64,000 nt of DNA from Acidobacteria bacterium 28-9 (GCA_002050355.1 MWYY01000060.1:62001-126000); one strand, 5' to 3'; shown: positions 29,051-39,736, counted from the first letter of the stretch. Numbers and translations are program-made. The notes: generated by a model from the letters alone, not told the origin.

Positions 29051-29691
29051 AGCGCAAACAATTGTTCGTTCAAAAACCTTTCGTCTATTTGATAACCGAA
29101 GGAAAAGCAACGCCCGAAAATTTTCTCCGTAAAAAAAATGAAATTCTTCGACTTATCAAAAACGCCGTCGAAGCAAAAATCTCCCTAGTTCAAATTCGTG
29201 AAAAACATCTCACCGCAAAACTCGTGTTTGAGTTAGCTTCGGAGGCTGCAAAAATCACACGCCGAACCGCAACCGGATTGCTCGTCAACGACCGCGCCGA
29301 TATTGCACTTGCCGCGCGCGCTGACGGTGTTCAACTAACTTCCTGCTCGCTTTCTACAGAAATTATTCGAGCGAGTTTCCCGCCCGCTTTTATCATCGGC
29401 GTTTCGACTCACAATTTGGAAGAAGCCGCAGATGCAAAACGGCAAGGCGCGGATTTCATTACGTTCAGCCCGATATTTTCGACGCCGACAAAAGAAAAAT
29501 ACGGCGCGCCGCAAGGTTTGAAAAAGCTGCGCGAGGTTTGCGACAGGTTAAACCCTTTTCTGGTCGTTGCGCTCGGCGGAATCGACGAAAATAATTACGC
29601 ATCGGTTTTGGAAAACGGTGCAAGCGGCTTTGCCGCGATTCGATTTTTGAACGACGCGAAAGTTTTGAAAAAATTGGCGGCAAAAAAATGA
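29047..29691 (+). CDS. thiE: Thiamine phosphate synthase/TenI family
   Basis: VQIREKHLTAKL, LLVNDRADIALAARADGVQLT, GADFITFSPIFSTPTKE. Confidence 0.93.
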   Translation: MKRKQLFVQKPFVYLITEGKATPENFLRKKNEILRLIKNAVEAKISLVQIREKHLTAKLVFELASEAAKITRRTATGLLVNDRADIALAARADGVQLTSCSLSTEIIRASFPPAFIIGVSTHNLEEAADAKRQGADFITFSPIFSTPTKEKYGAPQGLKKLREVCDRLNPFLVVALGGIDENNYASVLENGASGFAAIRFLNDAKVLKKLAAKK

Positions 29692-30575
29692 AATCCAAAA
29701 TTCAAAATCCAAAATCCAAAATCTGCTTAACCGTTGCCGGTCTCGACCCGTCGGGTGGCGCCGGAATCATTGCCGACATAAAAACTTTTACAGCATTCGG
29801 ATGTTTTGCCGCCGCCGCCGTAACTTCGCTAACTTTTCAGAATACCTGCGGAGTTTTCGGCGCGGCGCACCAAACTGCGGAAACAGTCCGCGGGCAAATC
29901 CTGCCGGTTATTGAAGATTTTAAGGTCGCCGCCGTCAAAACCGGAATGCTTCCGACACGCGAAATTATTGAAGAAACGGCGCAGATTATAAAAGAAAATA
30001 AATTGAAAAATATTGTGGTTGACCCGGTTGTTCGTTCGACTTCCGGCTTTGATTTGATTGACGAAAGCGCGCTTCGCTCTTTAATCGAAAAACTTTTTCC
30101 GCTTGCCGACATCGTTACACCAAATTTGCCCGAAGCCGAACGCATCGCTCGAATGAAAATCGAAAACGAAGCGGACATTGAAAAAGCCGCGCGCATTATA
30201 CAATCTTTCGGCGCGAAAAATGTTTTGATAAAAGGCGGACACAGTTCAACTTTGGATTTGGAAGAAGACCACTCTAAACCTAACAAAGGACAAAAGACAA
30301 AGGACAAAAGACGAACAGCGCGGGATTATTTGTTTGCCGGTGAAAATTTACACATTTTTGGAGCCGAATTTATTGAAACAACTGCAACGCACGGAACAGG
30401 TTGCACGCTGGCGTCGGCAATTGCCGCAAATTTAGCTTTGGGGGAAAATTTGATTGTTGCCGTTGAGACGGCTAAAAGATTTGTAACTGAAGCAATTCGC
30501 ACGGCGCCAAATCTGGGCAAAGGAAACTCGCCAATAAATCATTCGATTTTGGATTTTGGATTTGCGAAAAGTTAA
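29688..30575 (+). CDS. thiD: Hydroxymethylpyrimidine/phosphomethylpyrimidine kinase with repeat-derived N-terminus and internal insert
   Basis: LTVAGLDPSGGAGIIADIKTF, ATHGTGCTLASAIAANLA; N-terminus MKSKIQNPKSKI and internal KPNKGQKTKDKRR are repeat-derived. Confidence 0.93.
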   Translation: MKSKIQNPKSKICLTVAGLDPSGGAGIIADIKTFTAFGCFAAAAVTSLTFQNTCGVFGAAHQTAETVRGQILPVIEDFKVAAVKTGMLPTREIIEETAQIIKENKLKNIVVDPVVRSTSGFDLIDESALRSLIEKLFPLADIVTPNLPEAERIARMKIENEADIEKAARIIQSFGAKNVLIKGGHSSTLDLEEDHSKPNKGQKTKDKRRTARDYLFAGENLHIFGAEFIETTATHGTGCTLASAIAANLALGENLIVAVETAKRFVTEAIRTAPNLGKGNSPINHSILDFGFAKS

Positions 30576-30619
30576 TTAGACGAAAATCTCACACTGATAT
30601 TAGACTTTAGATGTTGGGC

Positions 30620-31486
30620 TTACTTTGCCGGTGTGAAAATACTTGGCGACAGATAAGTTACACCAAAGGTAACGCCGGTTCGCGGGCTGAATTTCGTCAA
30701 ACCGAAAATCGCCGCCGTGTCGAAACGCAAGCCCGAAGCCTTGACTTGCGTGCCGATGCGAAATTGTCCGATGCTTTCCGTTCCCAGAGGCGCGTTGCCT
30801 TTGCGCGTGTTGGCGCGCCCGTTGACTTCGCTGACGATGTTTATCCGTTCGTTGAAGCGGTAAATGCCGGCTAAACCGTAAAGCAAAACGTCATTTTGCG
30901 TAAATCGCTCAAGCGGCGCGGTCATAATTCCCAAACCGATATTGCCGAAAGTGTTAAAACGCGCTTCTTTTCCAAACCTTCTGCCGAATCTTTTCTGCAC
31001 CAAAAATTTACCGAAAACGTTGATTTGATTTGTTCCGATGCCGCGCGCCTGGTCTGTGTTCGGCAATTGAAAACCGAATTTAAAGCCAACGGCAGGCGTA
31101 TTTCTTGTTTCATTTCGGAGTTTTATCTTTGTCGAAACGATAAAATCGCCCACGTCGTTACTCGAATTTCCGTCCAGATTTAAAGGGATCGGCGAAAGGT
31201 TTGACGCCGAATTTATCGCCAGAAAATTTTGCAGAACGCCTTCAACCTCGAATTCGACATTGGAAGCGAAACCGACTCGGACGCGAACATCGCCGACGCG
31301 CGTTAAATCGCCTCTTAAACCGGAGAGCGGAAATTTTGCGTTTTGCAGAAAATCAACGCCTGCCGAAATTTCAATCGAACCTTGCGGCGTTGTATCAACG
31401 TCTTCGGTCAAAAGCGGTCGCTGCTGCGCGAACGTGAAAAAGCTCGAACAAAAAATTAAAAATAATGCGGCAGAAAAGCGTTTCAT
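30620..31486 (-). CDS. Secreted/outer-membrane hypothetical protein (track ORF to 31513)
   Basis: Signal peptide MKRFSAALFLIFCSSFFTFAQQ; alternating beta-like pattern. Confidence 0.7.
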   Translation of the reverse strand: MKRFSAALFLIFCSSFFTFAQQRPLLTEDVDTTPQGSIEISAGVDFLQNAKFPLSGLRGDLTRVGDVRVRVGFASNVEFEVEGVLQNFLAINSASNLSPIPLNLDGNSSNDVGDFIVSTKIKLRNETRNTPAVGFKFGFQLPNTDQARGIGTNQINVFGKFLVQKRFGRRFGKEARFNTFGNIGLGIMTAPLERFTQNDVLLYGLAGIYRFNERINIVSEVNGRANTRKGNAPLGTESIGQFRIGTQVKASGLRFDTAAIFGLTKFSPRTGVTFGVTYLSPSIFTPAK

Positions 31487-31677
31487 ATATCCGGTTTTTA
31501 ATTCTGACATCAAACCTTAAGTTTTGTAAATTAAAATTGTGAAGCTTTCTCTAAACTAAAAGATAATCAGTATTTTTTATAAAAATTTTTGTTACCGTAT
31601 TTGCTTGTCGAAAAAAGTCTTGACAGATTTATAAAATAGGTATAGAACTCTGTAACTGAAACACTAAAATCAATGAT

Positions 31678-31720
31678 TCAGAAATTTAGTTGTAGCCACG
31701 GCTACAGACTAAATTTCTGA
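31678..31720. repeat. Long inverted repeat (hairpin)
   Basis: TCAGAAATTTAGTTGTAGCC-ac-GGCTACAGACTAAATTTCTGA, 20 paired positions with one bulge. Confidence 0.85.
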
Positions 31721-31759
31721 GTTGTCATTACTTTAAAAGAATAAAAAGAGGTAGAAACA

Positions 31760-32397
31760 ATGAAAAATTAATTTTTGTTTTAGCAGCCTTCTTTCTGTTT
31801 GGCGTTTCGATAAACGCGCAAACTAATGCTGCAACCGACAATCAGACAAAAACTGCCGACGCCGCAAAACCTAAAAAACAAAGTTTCCGCGCAAACAAAG
31901 AACAAGTCTCGACAGCGCAGAAAATGTTGAAGGATAAAGGTTTATACACAGGTGCGGAAACCGGTGAACGTAATGCGGACACGCGAGCCGCGATAAAAAG
32001 TTTTCAAAGCGCAAACGGTTTGAAAGCGACGGGAACGTTCAATCGCGCAACGCTCGAAAAGATGAACGTCGAATTAACTGATGCGCAAAAACTGATTCCA
32101 GTTTCGCCAAACTCGTTTGCGACCAGCGAAACAAAAGAAAGCAAAACCGATAAGCCGAAACGCGGCGCTGTTTTCCGCGCCAGCAAAGAGCAAGTTACGC
32201 AGGCGCAAAAAATGCTCAAAGAAAAGGGAATGTACAGCGGCGAGGCGACCGGAAAACTCGACGACGCGACGCGCGAAGGTTTGAAAAAATATCAAGCGGC
32301 AAACGAACTCAAAGTTACCGGCACGCTCAATCAAATTACGCTCGACAAAATGGGCATCGCGCTGACCGACAAACAAAAGGAAAACGCAAAAAACTAG
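31760..32397 (+). pseudogene. Peptidoglycan-binding (PG_binding_1 x2) secreted protein, frameshifted in signal peptide (track ORF starts 31924)
   Basis: ATGAAAAATTAA stops at codon 4; one extra A in 31763-31767 gives MKKLIFVLAAFFLFGVSINAQTNAATDN... in frame with the PG-binding repeats. Confidence 0.8.
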
Positions 32398-32539
32398 CGG
32401 ATGTAAAAATGCTTCAACCGCCGATTTTTCGGTTTAAAGCAATTCCAGAAACAGCGGCAATTGTTCGGAGTTATAATTTGCTGTGTGTAAAATTCTAAAT
32501 CACGTCTAAAAGCGTAACTATGGACAATTGTCGCATTAG

Positions 32540-33016
32540 CTAAATTTTGCCGTAAATCTTTATCGACAGATTATCTTCAAGCTGTTTTATTTCCTGTGTT
32601 TGAAAGCCGGATAAAAAATCTCTTGGCATAAACGTATCGGCATTTTCAGCATTGTCGGAAACTTCCGTTACAATCCATTTTTCAATTGCATCGGCAAAAT
32701 TTTCATAAGTCGTCGCGCCGCCGATGATGAATAAATCACAATTCAGGTATTTTGCCAAAGCCAAAACTTCTTCCGTGCTTCGCAAAAGCAAAACACTCGG
32801 TTGATTTCCAATGGTTTCGGAACGACTCAATAGAATATTCAAACGATTCGGCAAAGGTTTTCCGATTGATTTCCAAGTATTTATGCCCATCACAACGGCA
32901 TTGTTCAAGGTGGTTTCCTTAAAAAATTTCAAATCAGCCGAATAATGCCACGGCAGTTTTCCGTCTTTGCCGATGGCGAAATTTTTTGCGATTGCGACAA
33001 TCCCGATTATTGCCAT
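32540..33016 (-). CDS. folA: Dihydrofolate reductase
   Basis: IGIVAIAKNFAIGKDGKLPWHYSADLKFFKETT. Confidence 0.96.
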   Translation of the reverse strand: MAIIGIVAIAKNFAIGKDGKLPWHYSADLKFFKETTLNNAVVMGINTWKSIGKPLPNRLNILLSRSETIGNQPSVLLLRSTEEVLALAKYLNCDLFIIGGATTYENFADAIEKWIVTEVSDNAENADTFMPRDFLSGFQTQEIKQLEDNLSIKIYGKI

Positions 33017-33718
33017 TTAAGTTATTTTTTCACCTTTGAAAACTGAAATTTCCGAACCTTTTGCCAATAAAATCGAATATGGTTTCGCCTCGCTCAAAAA
33101 GGCAAATTTTTTGCCGTAAGTAAAGCTGAAATCAACGTCAATTTCCGCGCAAGTGACGCCAAACAAATTCCATTTCGGATGCTCGACTTTGTATTCGTCG
33201 GTACGATTTGCGCCGCGTTTTGTGTAGCCCCAATAATGTTCAATGATAAATTCGCCGTGCGAATTTTCGGCGGGAACACCAAGACTTTCGCCGATTTATA
33301 CTGAAATGCGATTTTCTCAAAAGGTTTTCGACCAGAAATAAGCAATTTTGTTTTCGCTTTGTTCGTGCCGCGTTTTCCAGGTTTCATAAGGCTCCCCGTA
33401 AAAAGTTCTGGCGACAATCGCAATAGCGCGGCGCGGGACGATTTCTTTGATAAAAACCACGCCGCGACGGATTTCATTTTTTGTTTCGCGCCTGACATAA
33501 AACCGTAGATTTATCTCTTCAAAATTTGTATGAAAAGGCACGGGCAGGCGTAAAACCTTTGTATTCAAAAACTTGAACGCGACAAGGCTAACATAGTATT
33601 TTCCTTCGTGCGAGTCTAATTTTGTTTCTCTCGGCACAAATTCTGCTAAAAGTGACGGTTCGATTTCGTAATTTGCCATCACCAAATCCTGCCATTTTGC
33701 CGTTAAAAATTTTCGCAT
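33017..33718 (-). pseudogene. DUF2071-like protein with two compensating frameshifts
   Basis: Frames 33317-33718 and 33094-33498 plus a third segment join as ...WSKTFEKIAFQYKIGESLGVPAENSHGEFIIEHYWGYTKRGANRTDEYKVEHPKWNLFGV...KGEKIT* if the AAAA run at 33319-33322 loses one base and the TTT run at 33295-33297 gains one; stop abuts folA ATG. Confidence 0.75.
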
Positions 33719-33722
33719 CTTT

Positions 33723-35645
33723 TTACAAAATCAAACGTTTATCTCCGGCGCGGCGCGTCAGTTTTTCGCGGTCTAGATATTCGAGAAGCGGAATCGCATA
33801 TTTGCGCGAGACGTTTGCAATATCCTTAAAAGCCGCCACGTCAATCAAACGGTCGGAGGCATCCGCCGCAAATTCTTTTAGGTTTTTTATCAAATCGTCA
33901 ATCGCTTCTGTAGTGAAATAAAATTCTTCCGTTACTTTTATGACTTCGCCGGAATTTATAAAAAGCTGAAATATTTTCCGTGCGTGTTCTTTATTTAATT
34001 TCGTGTTCTCAGACGCTTCGGTCAGAGCCTTTTCAAGCGTCGGCACTTCCAATTTCGCGGTTTTGTAGATATTTTCTAACCGCTCGCGCAAAACGTTTTC
34101 TTCGGCTGACAATTTAGGATTATGGGAAACAAGCCCGACAAAATCTTTTTCCGAGACAATTTTACTCTCCATTTCCAAACTTTGAAGGGAGATTTTGAAA
34201 ATCTCCGGCGCGAGCCGCGAAAAGATTTTCTCACGCAGAGTTTCTCGCAAAATCCCTTTTGCAAGCGGTTCTTTTCGATGATAATTTTCGATTTCGATCA
34301 AAGTTTTTGCTTTCAAATTTTCAAACGGCAACCGCGCAATGTAAAAATTGTCTGCTTTGGCAATTGCTTTTTTATCGAGATTTTCGCCAATCGCTTTTTG
34401 CAAAATCTCTGTGCGCCAACCGGTTCGCGCCTGCAAATCCGAAAATGTCGCGCCGTGTTCGCTCGCCGTTTCGAGAAAAAGTTTTATTTGTTCGGCTTTG
34501 TCACTTTCGGCTTTGATTAAATTTTGCAAATACCTGCAAGCGTTTTCGACATCTTTTCGTCGATGCCTTGCCGCAAAATTATCCAAAACTTTTCCGCCCG
34601 CCACGGTCGTCTGCGGCGAGTAGCTGCGAATAATAAACCTATCATTTGGAGCGGTTACGACAGGAATTTCCAAACGCAGCTGCACAAAATCTTTCTCGCT
34701 CGCTGCAATTTCGTTTCGCTCGTTTAAAACCTGAACTCTAGCAAGAGCTTCGATTGTGCCGATGTGAACGCGAACGCGCTGACGTGATTTCAAACTGTGT
34801 TTCGCGTTCTTCAAAACTTCGATTTCGGCATCGAAAATCTGTGTTGCGCGCAGAGAATTTTTTTCGCACAAAACCATACCGCGCACGATTTCCGAATGCT
34901 CGACGCCGCCCAAATTAACGGCGGTTCGCTGCCCTGAACCGGCTGATTTGACCGTCTTTCCGTGAGTTTGCAAGCCGCGAACACGCGCTTTTTTCTGCAA
35001 CGGCAGAATTTCCATCTCGTCGGCTTCGCGTATTTCACCCGAACGGAGCGTTCCGGTTACGACCGCGCCGAAACCTTTGACGGAAAAGCTGCGGTCAATC
35101 GGAAGACGCGCAACAGTTTCGTTTTTTCTGGCGGGAATTTTTCTGGAAATTTCGCATAAGATTCTTTTGAAATCTTCAATACCCGCGCCAGTTTTCGCGC
35201 TCACGCAAACGATTGGCGCATTTTCGAGAAACGAATTTTCGACGAGTTCTGCGGCATCGAGTTTGACCAGTTCGAGCAGTTCCGCGTCGTCAACTGCGTC
35301 AATTTTCGTCAAAACGATCAAACCGAATTTTATTTCGAGCAGACGACAAATTTCAAAATGCTCGCGCGTTTGCGGCATCACGCCTTCATCGGCGGCGATG
35401 ACCAGTGCGACTAAATCAATGCCGTGCGCACCCGCCAGCATATTTTTGACGAACTTTTCGTGTCCCGGAACATCAACAAAACCGACGCGCACGTCGCCCA
35501 AATCAAGCTCGGCAAAACCGATGTCAATCGTAATGCCGCGTTGTTTTTCTTCGGGCAGACGGTCGGCATCAACGCCTGTCAATGCTTTGACAAGCGAAGT
35601 TTTTCCGTGGTCGATGTGTCCGGCTGTCCCGACGATTATGTCCAT
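33723..35645 (-). CDS. selB: Selenocysteine-specific elongation factor SelB (track ORF to 35675)
   Basis: [51 protein letters not shown] domains plus C-terminal winged helices. Confidence 0.96.
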   Translation of the reverse strand: MDIIVGTAGHIDHGKTSLVKALTGVDADRLPEEKQRGITIDIGFAELDLGDVRVGFVDVPGHEKFVKNMLAGAHGIDLVALVIAADEGVMPQTREHFEICRLLEIKFGLIVLTKIDAVDDAELLELVKLDAAELVENSFLENAPIVCVSAKTGAGIEDFKRILCEISRKIPARKNETVARLPIDRSFSVKGFGAVVTGTLRSGEIREADEMEILPLQKKARVRGLQTHGKTVKSAGSGQRTAVNLGGVEHSEIVRGMVLCEKNSLRATQIFDAEIEVLKNAKHSLKSRQRVRVHIGTIEALARVQVLNERNEIAASEKDFVQLRLEIPVVTAPNDRFIIRSYSPQTTVAGGKVLDNFAARHRRKDVENACRYLQNLIKAESDKAEQIKLFLETASEHGATFSDLQARTGWRTEILQKAIGENLDKKAIAKADNFYIARLPFENLKAKTLIEIENYHRKEPLAKGILRETLREKIFSRLAPEIFKISLQSLEMESKIVSEKDFVGLVSHNPKLSAEENVLRERLENIYKTAKLEVPTLEKALTEASENTKLNKEHARKIFQLFINSGEVIKVTEEFYFTTEAIDDLIKNLKEFAADASDRLIDVAAFKDIANVSRKYAIPLLEYLDREKLTRRAGDKRLIL

Positions 35646-35652
35646 AAAAAGA

Positions 35653-35692
35653 AATTCCAAGTTTAACATTTTCACAGGTTAAACTTGGAATT
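35653..35692 (-). promoter_or_regulatory. 15-bp perfect hairpin in the selB 5' leader
   Basis: AATTCCAAGTTTAAC-N10-GTTAAACTTGGAATT then TCTTTTT immediately before the ATG (minus strand). Confidence 0.6.
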
Positions 35693-35718
35693 CTGAAGGT
35701 TTTTAATTTTAGTTTTAT

Positions 35719-35918
35719 TTATCTGACAATTTCAAAATCAATTGATTGTGATGTAATTTGTTTCTTTTCTTTAGCTAAACCGTCTGCTGAATCAAATTGG
35801 TTGATATTTTTAAGACATCTTCGCCCGACGGCGGAGTGGCGCTCGGACTCTGGGCAAAAACAGAAACTTTCAGCAAAAAGAAAACTGCCGAAAAAGCCGC
35901 AAAAGAAAAATACTTCAT
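35719..35918 (-). pseudogene. Relic of a secreted VWFA-related (acidobacterial) protein
   Basis: MKYFSFAAFSAVFFLLKVSVFAQSPSATPPSGEDVLKISTNLIQQTV* resembles the N-terminus of acidobacterial VWA proteins, truncated; another frame gives DSADGLAKEKKQITSQSIDFEIVR*. Confidence 0.5.
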
Positions 35919-36052
35919 CTTTAGAACTCCTGATGTTTTATAAATAACCGGATTTGCCGATAACAATTTATCTTATGAGTCAAAAATTGTCATCAATATT
36001 TAGAAATGAAAAACGATTTTTGACGGAAGACTTCGGCGGTTAATTGATGTTT

Positions 36053-38164
36053 TTACGATTCCCGATACTGTTCCAATTTCCGGTAAAGCGTTTTTCGTCC
36101 GATATTCAAAAGGCGCGAAGCGCGCGATTTATCGCCGTCCGTATAGTCGAGCGCAAGTTCGATTGCCTGTTTTTCTATCTCGTCCATCGTCGCCGGAAAA
36201 TCTACCTCCAAGTTTATCGAGCGTCCTTCGCTGGCGGCTCTGGCGCGTTCCTGGCGCGCTTGGGCAAAGGCTTCAAAGGCGCGTTTGCTTATGGCTTCGG
36301 GTAAATCGTCGAGTTCGATTTGTCTGCCGGAAGCAATTATTACGGCGCGTTCGATTGCGTTTTCCAATTCGCGTACATTGCCGAGCCATTCGTAATTAAC
36401 CAGCGCGCGCAACGCTTCTTTGGAAATACCGGAAATAAAACGTCCGGTTTTTTCCTTATAGCGTTCGAGAAAATGGAAAACAAGCAAATTTATATCTTCG
36501 ATTCTTTCCCGAAGCGGCGGCAAAGTTACGGGAAAAACCGACAGGCGATAAAATAAATCTTTGCGGAAATTTCCTTCTTCTACGGCTTTATTTAAATCAA
36601 TATTCGTAGCTGCAATAACGCGAACATCAGTTTTGACCGTTTCGTTTCCGCCGACCCGCATAAATTCGCCGTCTTGCAAAACACGCAATAGTTTAACTTG
36701 TGCGGAAAGCGGCATTTCGCCGATTTCGTCCAAGAATAAAGTTCCGCCGTCGGCTTCTTCAAAACGTCCTTTTCGGCGCGCGCGCGCGTCGGTGAACGCT
36801 CCCTTCTCGTGTCCGAAAAGCTCGGATTCTAAAAGCGTTTCGGGAATTGCGCCGCAGTTTAATTTGATATACGGCTCGTCTTCGCGCCCCGAGTTGTAGT
36901 GTATTAAATTTGCCAATAATTCCTTTCCCGTTCCCGATTCGCCTTGAATTAAAACGGTTGTATTTGTGTCGGCAACGTTCAGAGCCAGCTCGATTGAACG
37001 GCGAAGCGTCGGTGCCTGCCCGATAATCTCAGAGTGCTTCTGGTGTAATTCGGATTTCAGACGCATTACTTCGGCTGATAATTGGTCGCGTTCTAAAGCC
37101 GTGCCTATTTGGTCGGAAATCCCTTCGACGAGCGCGATGTCGTGGTCTTCAAAAGGTTTTGCCGTCGCTTCGCTCCAGACGAAACCGAGCAAGCCGAATG
37201 CTTGACCGGCGACTCGCACCGGTGTAACGAGCGCTGCTTTTCCGCCGAGTTGGGAATTGAAAATAAGGCGAACGGCAAAAGGCAACTGCGTGTCCGTAAG
37301 ACGGAGCGTTTTGCCTTCGCGCAAAATATCGCCTAAAACAGGAAACGGTTCGATGTCGAGCGATTGTCCGTGCTGCTCAATCATTTGCAAAACCGTGTTT
37401 GGTTCAACATTCGGCGCAGATTTGAAAGACGCCAGCGAAATTCTTTTCCCCGTGCGGTCAAGCACACCGAGCGCACCGTAATCCGCACCCACGAGACTGA
37501 CCGCGCGTTCAAGGACACGGGCGGAAACTTCCTTAAAGTCCGAATGAGAGTTCAGCGTGTTGGCGATTTCCAGAAGCGCGTTCGTGCGCCGTGTTTCCTG
37601 TTCCTGCGCTACGTAAAGACTTGTGTATTGATAACCGATAGCGAGCTGCTGCGCGATTGATTCTAAAAATTGAACTTCTTCGTCGAGCCATTTGCGCGTG
37701 GATTTGGTGTCGTGAAGTCCGAGAAGTCCAAGAACTTTTCCGCTCAAAATAATCGGAACGATAAGCAGCGAGCGCGTTTCAAGTGCTTTTGTAAAAAATC
37801 TGACGGTTGCGTCTTTTGCCTGCGCAGTATCGTTAATGCGAATCGGTTTTGTGATGTCGAAATATTCGGCGAGTTTTTCGGCGTCAACCGGAATCGTTGT
37901 GCCTTCGCTCGACGGAATTTCGTCGGACGCACGCCATTCGTGGCTGATGCGAAGCTCTTTTTCAGCCGTCATCTGCAAAAGGTCGCAGCGGTCGGCTTGC
38001 ATCATTCGCCCAATTTCCGAGACGACGACATTTAAAAATCTTTCGAGTTCAATGTTCGTCGGCAAATCACGCGCTAATCGGTTGATAATCGCTTCACGCG
38101 CTTCGTGCATTCGGATTTTTCGCTCTAAGGATAAAGCAGGCGGAATTTCGAGTTCGATTTTCAT
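36053..38164 (-). CDS. Sigma-54-dependent transcriptional regulator with GAF domains (track ORF to 38215)
   Basis: GAF-like regions, [33 protein letters not shown]-terminal Fis HTH. Confidence 0.95.
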   Translation of the reverse strand: MKIELEIPPALSLERKIRMHEAREAIINRLARDLPTNIELERFLNVVVSEIGRMMQADRCDLLQMTAEKELRISHEWRASDEIPSSEGTTIPVDAEKLAEYFDITKPIRINDTAQAKDATVRFFTKALETRSLLIVPIILSGKVLGLLGLHDTKSTRKWLDEEVQFLESIAQQLAIGYQYTSLYVAQEQETRRTNALLEIANTLNSHSDFKEVSARVLERAVSLVGADYGALGVLDRTGKRISLASFKSAPNVEPNTVLQMIEQHGQSLDIEPFPVLGDILREGKTLRLTDTQLPFAVRLIFNSQLGGKAALVTPVRVAGQAFGLLGFVWSEATAKPFEDHDIALVEGISDQIGTALERDQLSAEVMRLKSELHQKHSEIIGQAPTLRRSIELALNVADTNTTVLIQGESGTGKELLANLIHYNSGREDEPYIKLNCGAIPETLLESELFGHEKGAFTDARARRKGRFEEADGGTLFLDEIGEMPLSAQVKLLRVLQDGEFMRVGGNETVKTDVRVIAATNIDLNKAVEEGNFRKDLFYRLSVFPVTLPPLRERIEDINLLVFHFLERYKEKTGRFISGISKEALRALVNYEWLGNVRELENAIERAVIIASGRQIELDDLPEAISKRAFEAFAQARQERARAASEGRSINLEVDFPATMDEIEKQAIELALDYTDGDKSRASRLLNIGRKTLYRKLEQYRES

Positions 38165-38310
38165 TAAATACAATCGGTTAAAGAATAAATACCAAAGAAC
38201 AAACACGAATTTCATTTGTTTGTCCTTTGTATTTTATCCTTTATCCTTCTCCCATCAATGTCAAGGTGATACAAAGAGAAAATAGAGTGTGTATTTTGGA
38301 AGCAGGAAAT

Positions 38311-38339
38311 TAAGGTATTAGAAAAATTCTAATACCTTA
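38311..38339. terminator. 13-bp perfect hairpin downstream of TPR gene
   Basis: TAAGGTATTAGAA-aaa-TTCTAATACCTTA. Confidence 0.7.
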
Positions 38340-38347
38340 ATTTATAT

Positions 38348-39250
38348 TTACTTGGTTGGCTCGACTTTCGGCGTTGGTTGTTCAGCCGATTTTGTCGGCA
38401 TTGGCTGCTTTGGTCGCGCCTTTTCCGGTCTTGATCGGGAAATTTCTTCAGGTAATTGTTGCTGCTGTTGTTGCGGCAGTTTCGGTTTGATGCCGAAATT
38501 GATGCGTTTTTTTCCGGCGTTCGCTTTTTCAAGCAGTTCCTGTGTTTTCAGGTTGGTGTCGTCGAGTTTGACGGCTTTGTTTAAAACCGTGACGGCTTCG
38601 TCGTATTGCGCTAGCTTTATCAATATTGAGCCGAATTCGGTTTGATATTCAACATCTTCGGGTTTGAGTTTGACGGCTTGGCGCAGGGCTTTTTCGGCTT
38701 CTTTGTCTTTGTTGAGTTTGTTGTAAGCGCGTCCGAGGTTAAACAGCGCTTGTTCGTCTTTCGGATTTTTTTTCAGAATTTTTTCATAAACCTTTGCTGC
38801 GTTTTCAAATGCTTTGTCTGCTTCGCTCAATGCAAGAACATCTTTTTTTCCTTTTTTCGGCGGCGTCGGTGTCGGTTCTTCAGTTGTTTGCTGCGAATCT
38901 CCCTGTTCCTTTTCGCGCAGAGAATAAGCAATGCCGAGTTTGAAATAAGCGTCGGCAAAATCGGGATTGAGTTTGACGGCTTGCTGATAAGCGTTTATCG
39001 CGTTTTCGGTTTCAACTGCGTCGAGATATTTGTCGCCTGCCGTAACCGCTTCGTCCGCATCGCTGAAATTCGGAACTTCTTCAGGCAATTTCTCAGTTGT
39101 TTCGGCGACGTTTTCATTTGCTGTCGGAGTGGTATCTACAACGGCGTTTTGATTGGCGTTTGCGGTTGTGTTCGCTTGATTAACGCTTTTGCAATTCAAT
39201 GCGAAACAACACGACAAACCAAAAAATAAAATTATAAAATTGCGTTTCAT
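38348..39250 (-). CDS. TPR-repeat lipoprotein
   Basis: Lipobox-like FALNC; repeated TPR helices (AYFKLGIAYSLRE, ALFNLGRAYNKLNKDKEAEKALRQAVKLKP). Confidence 0.88.
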   Translation of the reverse strand: MKRNFIILFFGLSCCFALNCKSVNQANTTANANQNAVVDTTPTANENVAETTEKLPEEVPNFSDADEAVTAGDKYLDAVETENAINAYQQAVKLNPDFADAYFKLGIAYSLREKEQGDSQQTTEEPTPTPPKKGKKDVLALSEADKAFENAAKVYEKILKKNPKDEQALFNLGRAYNKLNKDKEAEKALRQAVKLKPEDVEYQTEFGSILIKLAQYDEAVTVLNKAVKLDDTNLKTQELLEKANAGKKRINFGIKPKLPQQQQQQLPEEISRSRPEKARPKQPMPTKSAEQPTPKVEPTK

Positions 39251-39262
39251 ATTTGAAAAAAA

Positions 39263-39619
39263 TTATCCGGGCGGAAAGATAAACGGGCGACCGCCGAGAA
39301 GATGAACGTGCAGGTGAAAAACGGTTTGCCCGCCGTCACCGTTTGTGTTGATAACCGTGCGGTAACCGTTTTCGGCAAAACCTTTGTCGCGGGCGATTTT
39401 TCCAGCGATTAAAAGCAGATGTCCGAGTGTTTCCTTATGATTTTCCCGCGCTTTGTCGAGAGAGTCGAAATGCTCGCGCGGCACAATCAAAATGTGTGTC
39501 GGCGCCTGCGGACTCACGTCATCAAACGCAACGCACACCGCGTCTTCATAAACTTTTGCAGACGCTATTTCGCCAGCCGCAATTTTACAAAAAAGACAAT
39601 TTTCTCGGCTCATATTTGA
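39263..39619 (-). CDS. HIT family hydrolase (track ORF to 39676)
   Basis: CLFCKIAAGEIASAKVYED, HLHVHLLGGR. Confidence 0.94.
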   Translation of the reverse strand, partial: SNMSRENCLFCKIAAGEIASAKVYEDAVCVAFDDVSPQAPTHILIVPREHFDSLDKARENHKETLGHLLLIAGKIARDKGFAENGYRTVINTNGDGGQTVFHLHVHLLGGRPFIFPPG

Positions 39620-39736
39620 AAGAACAATTAAACCACAAATGAAAAACAATAGAAAATGAAAAATGTCAGCTGACAAATTTTTCCATTTGCTTTCCTCTTG
39701 GCGGTTGAAAGTTATTACTGATAATTTAGACGTAGT

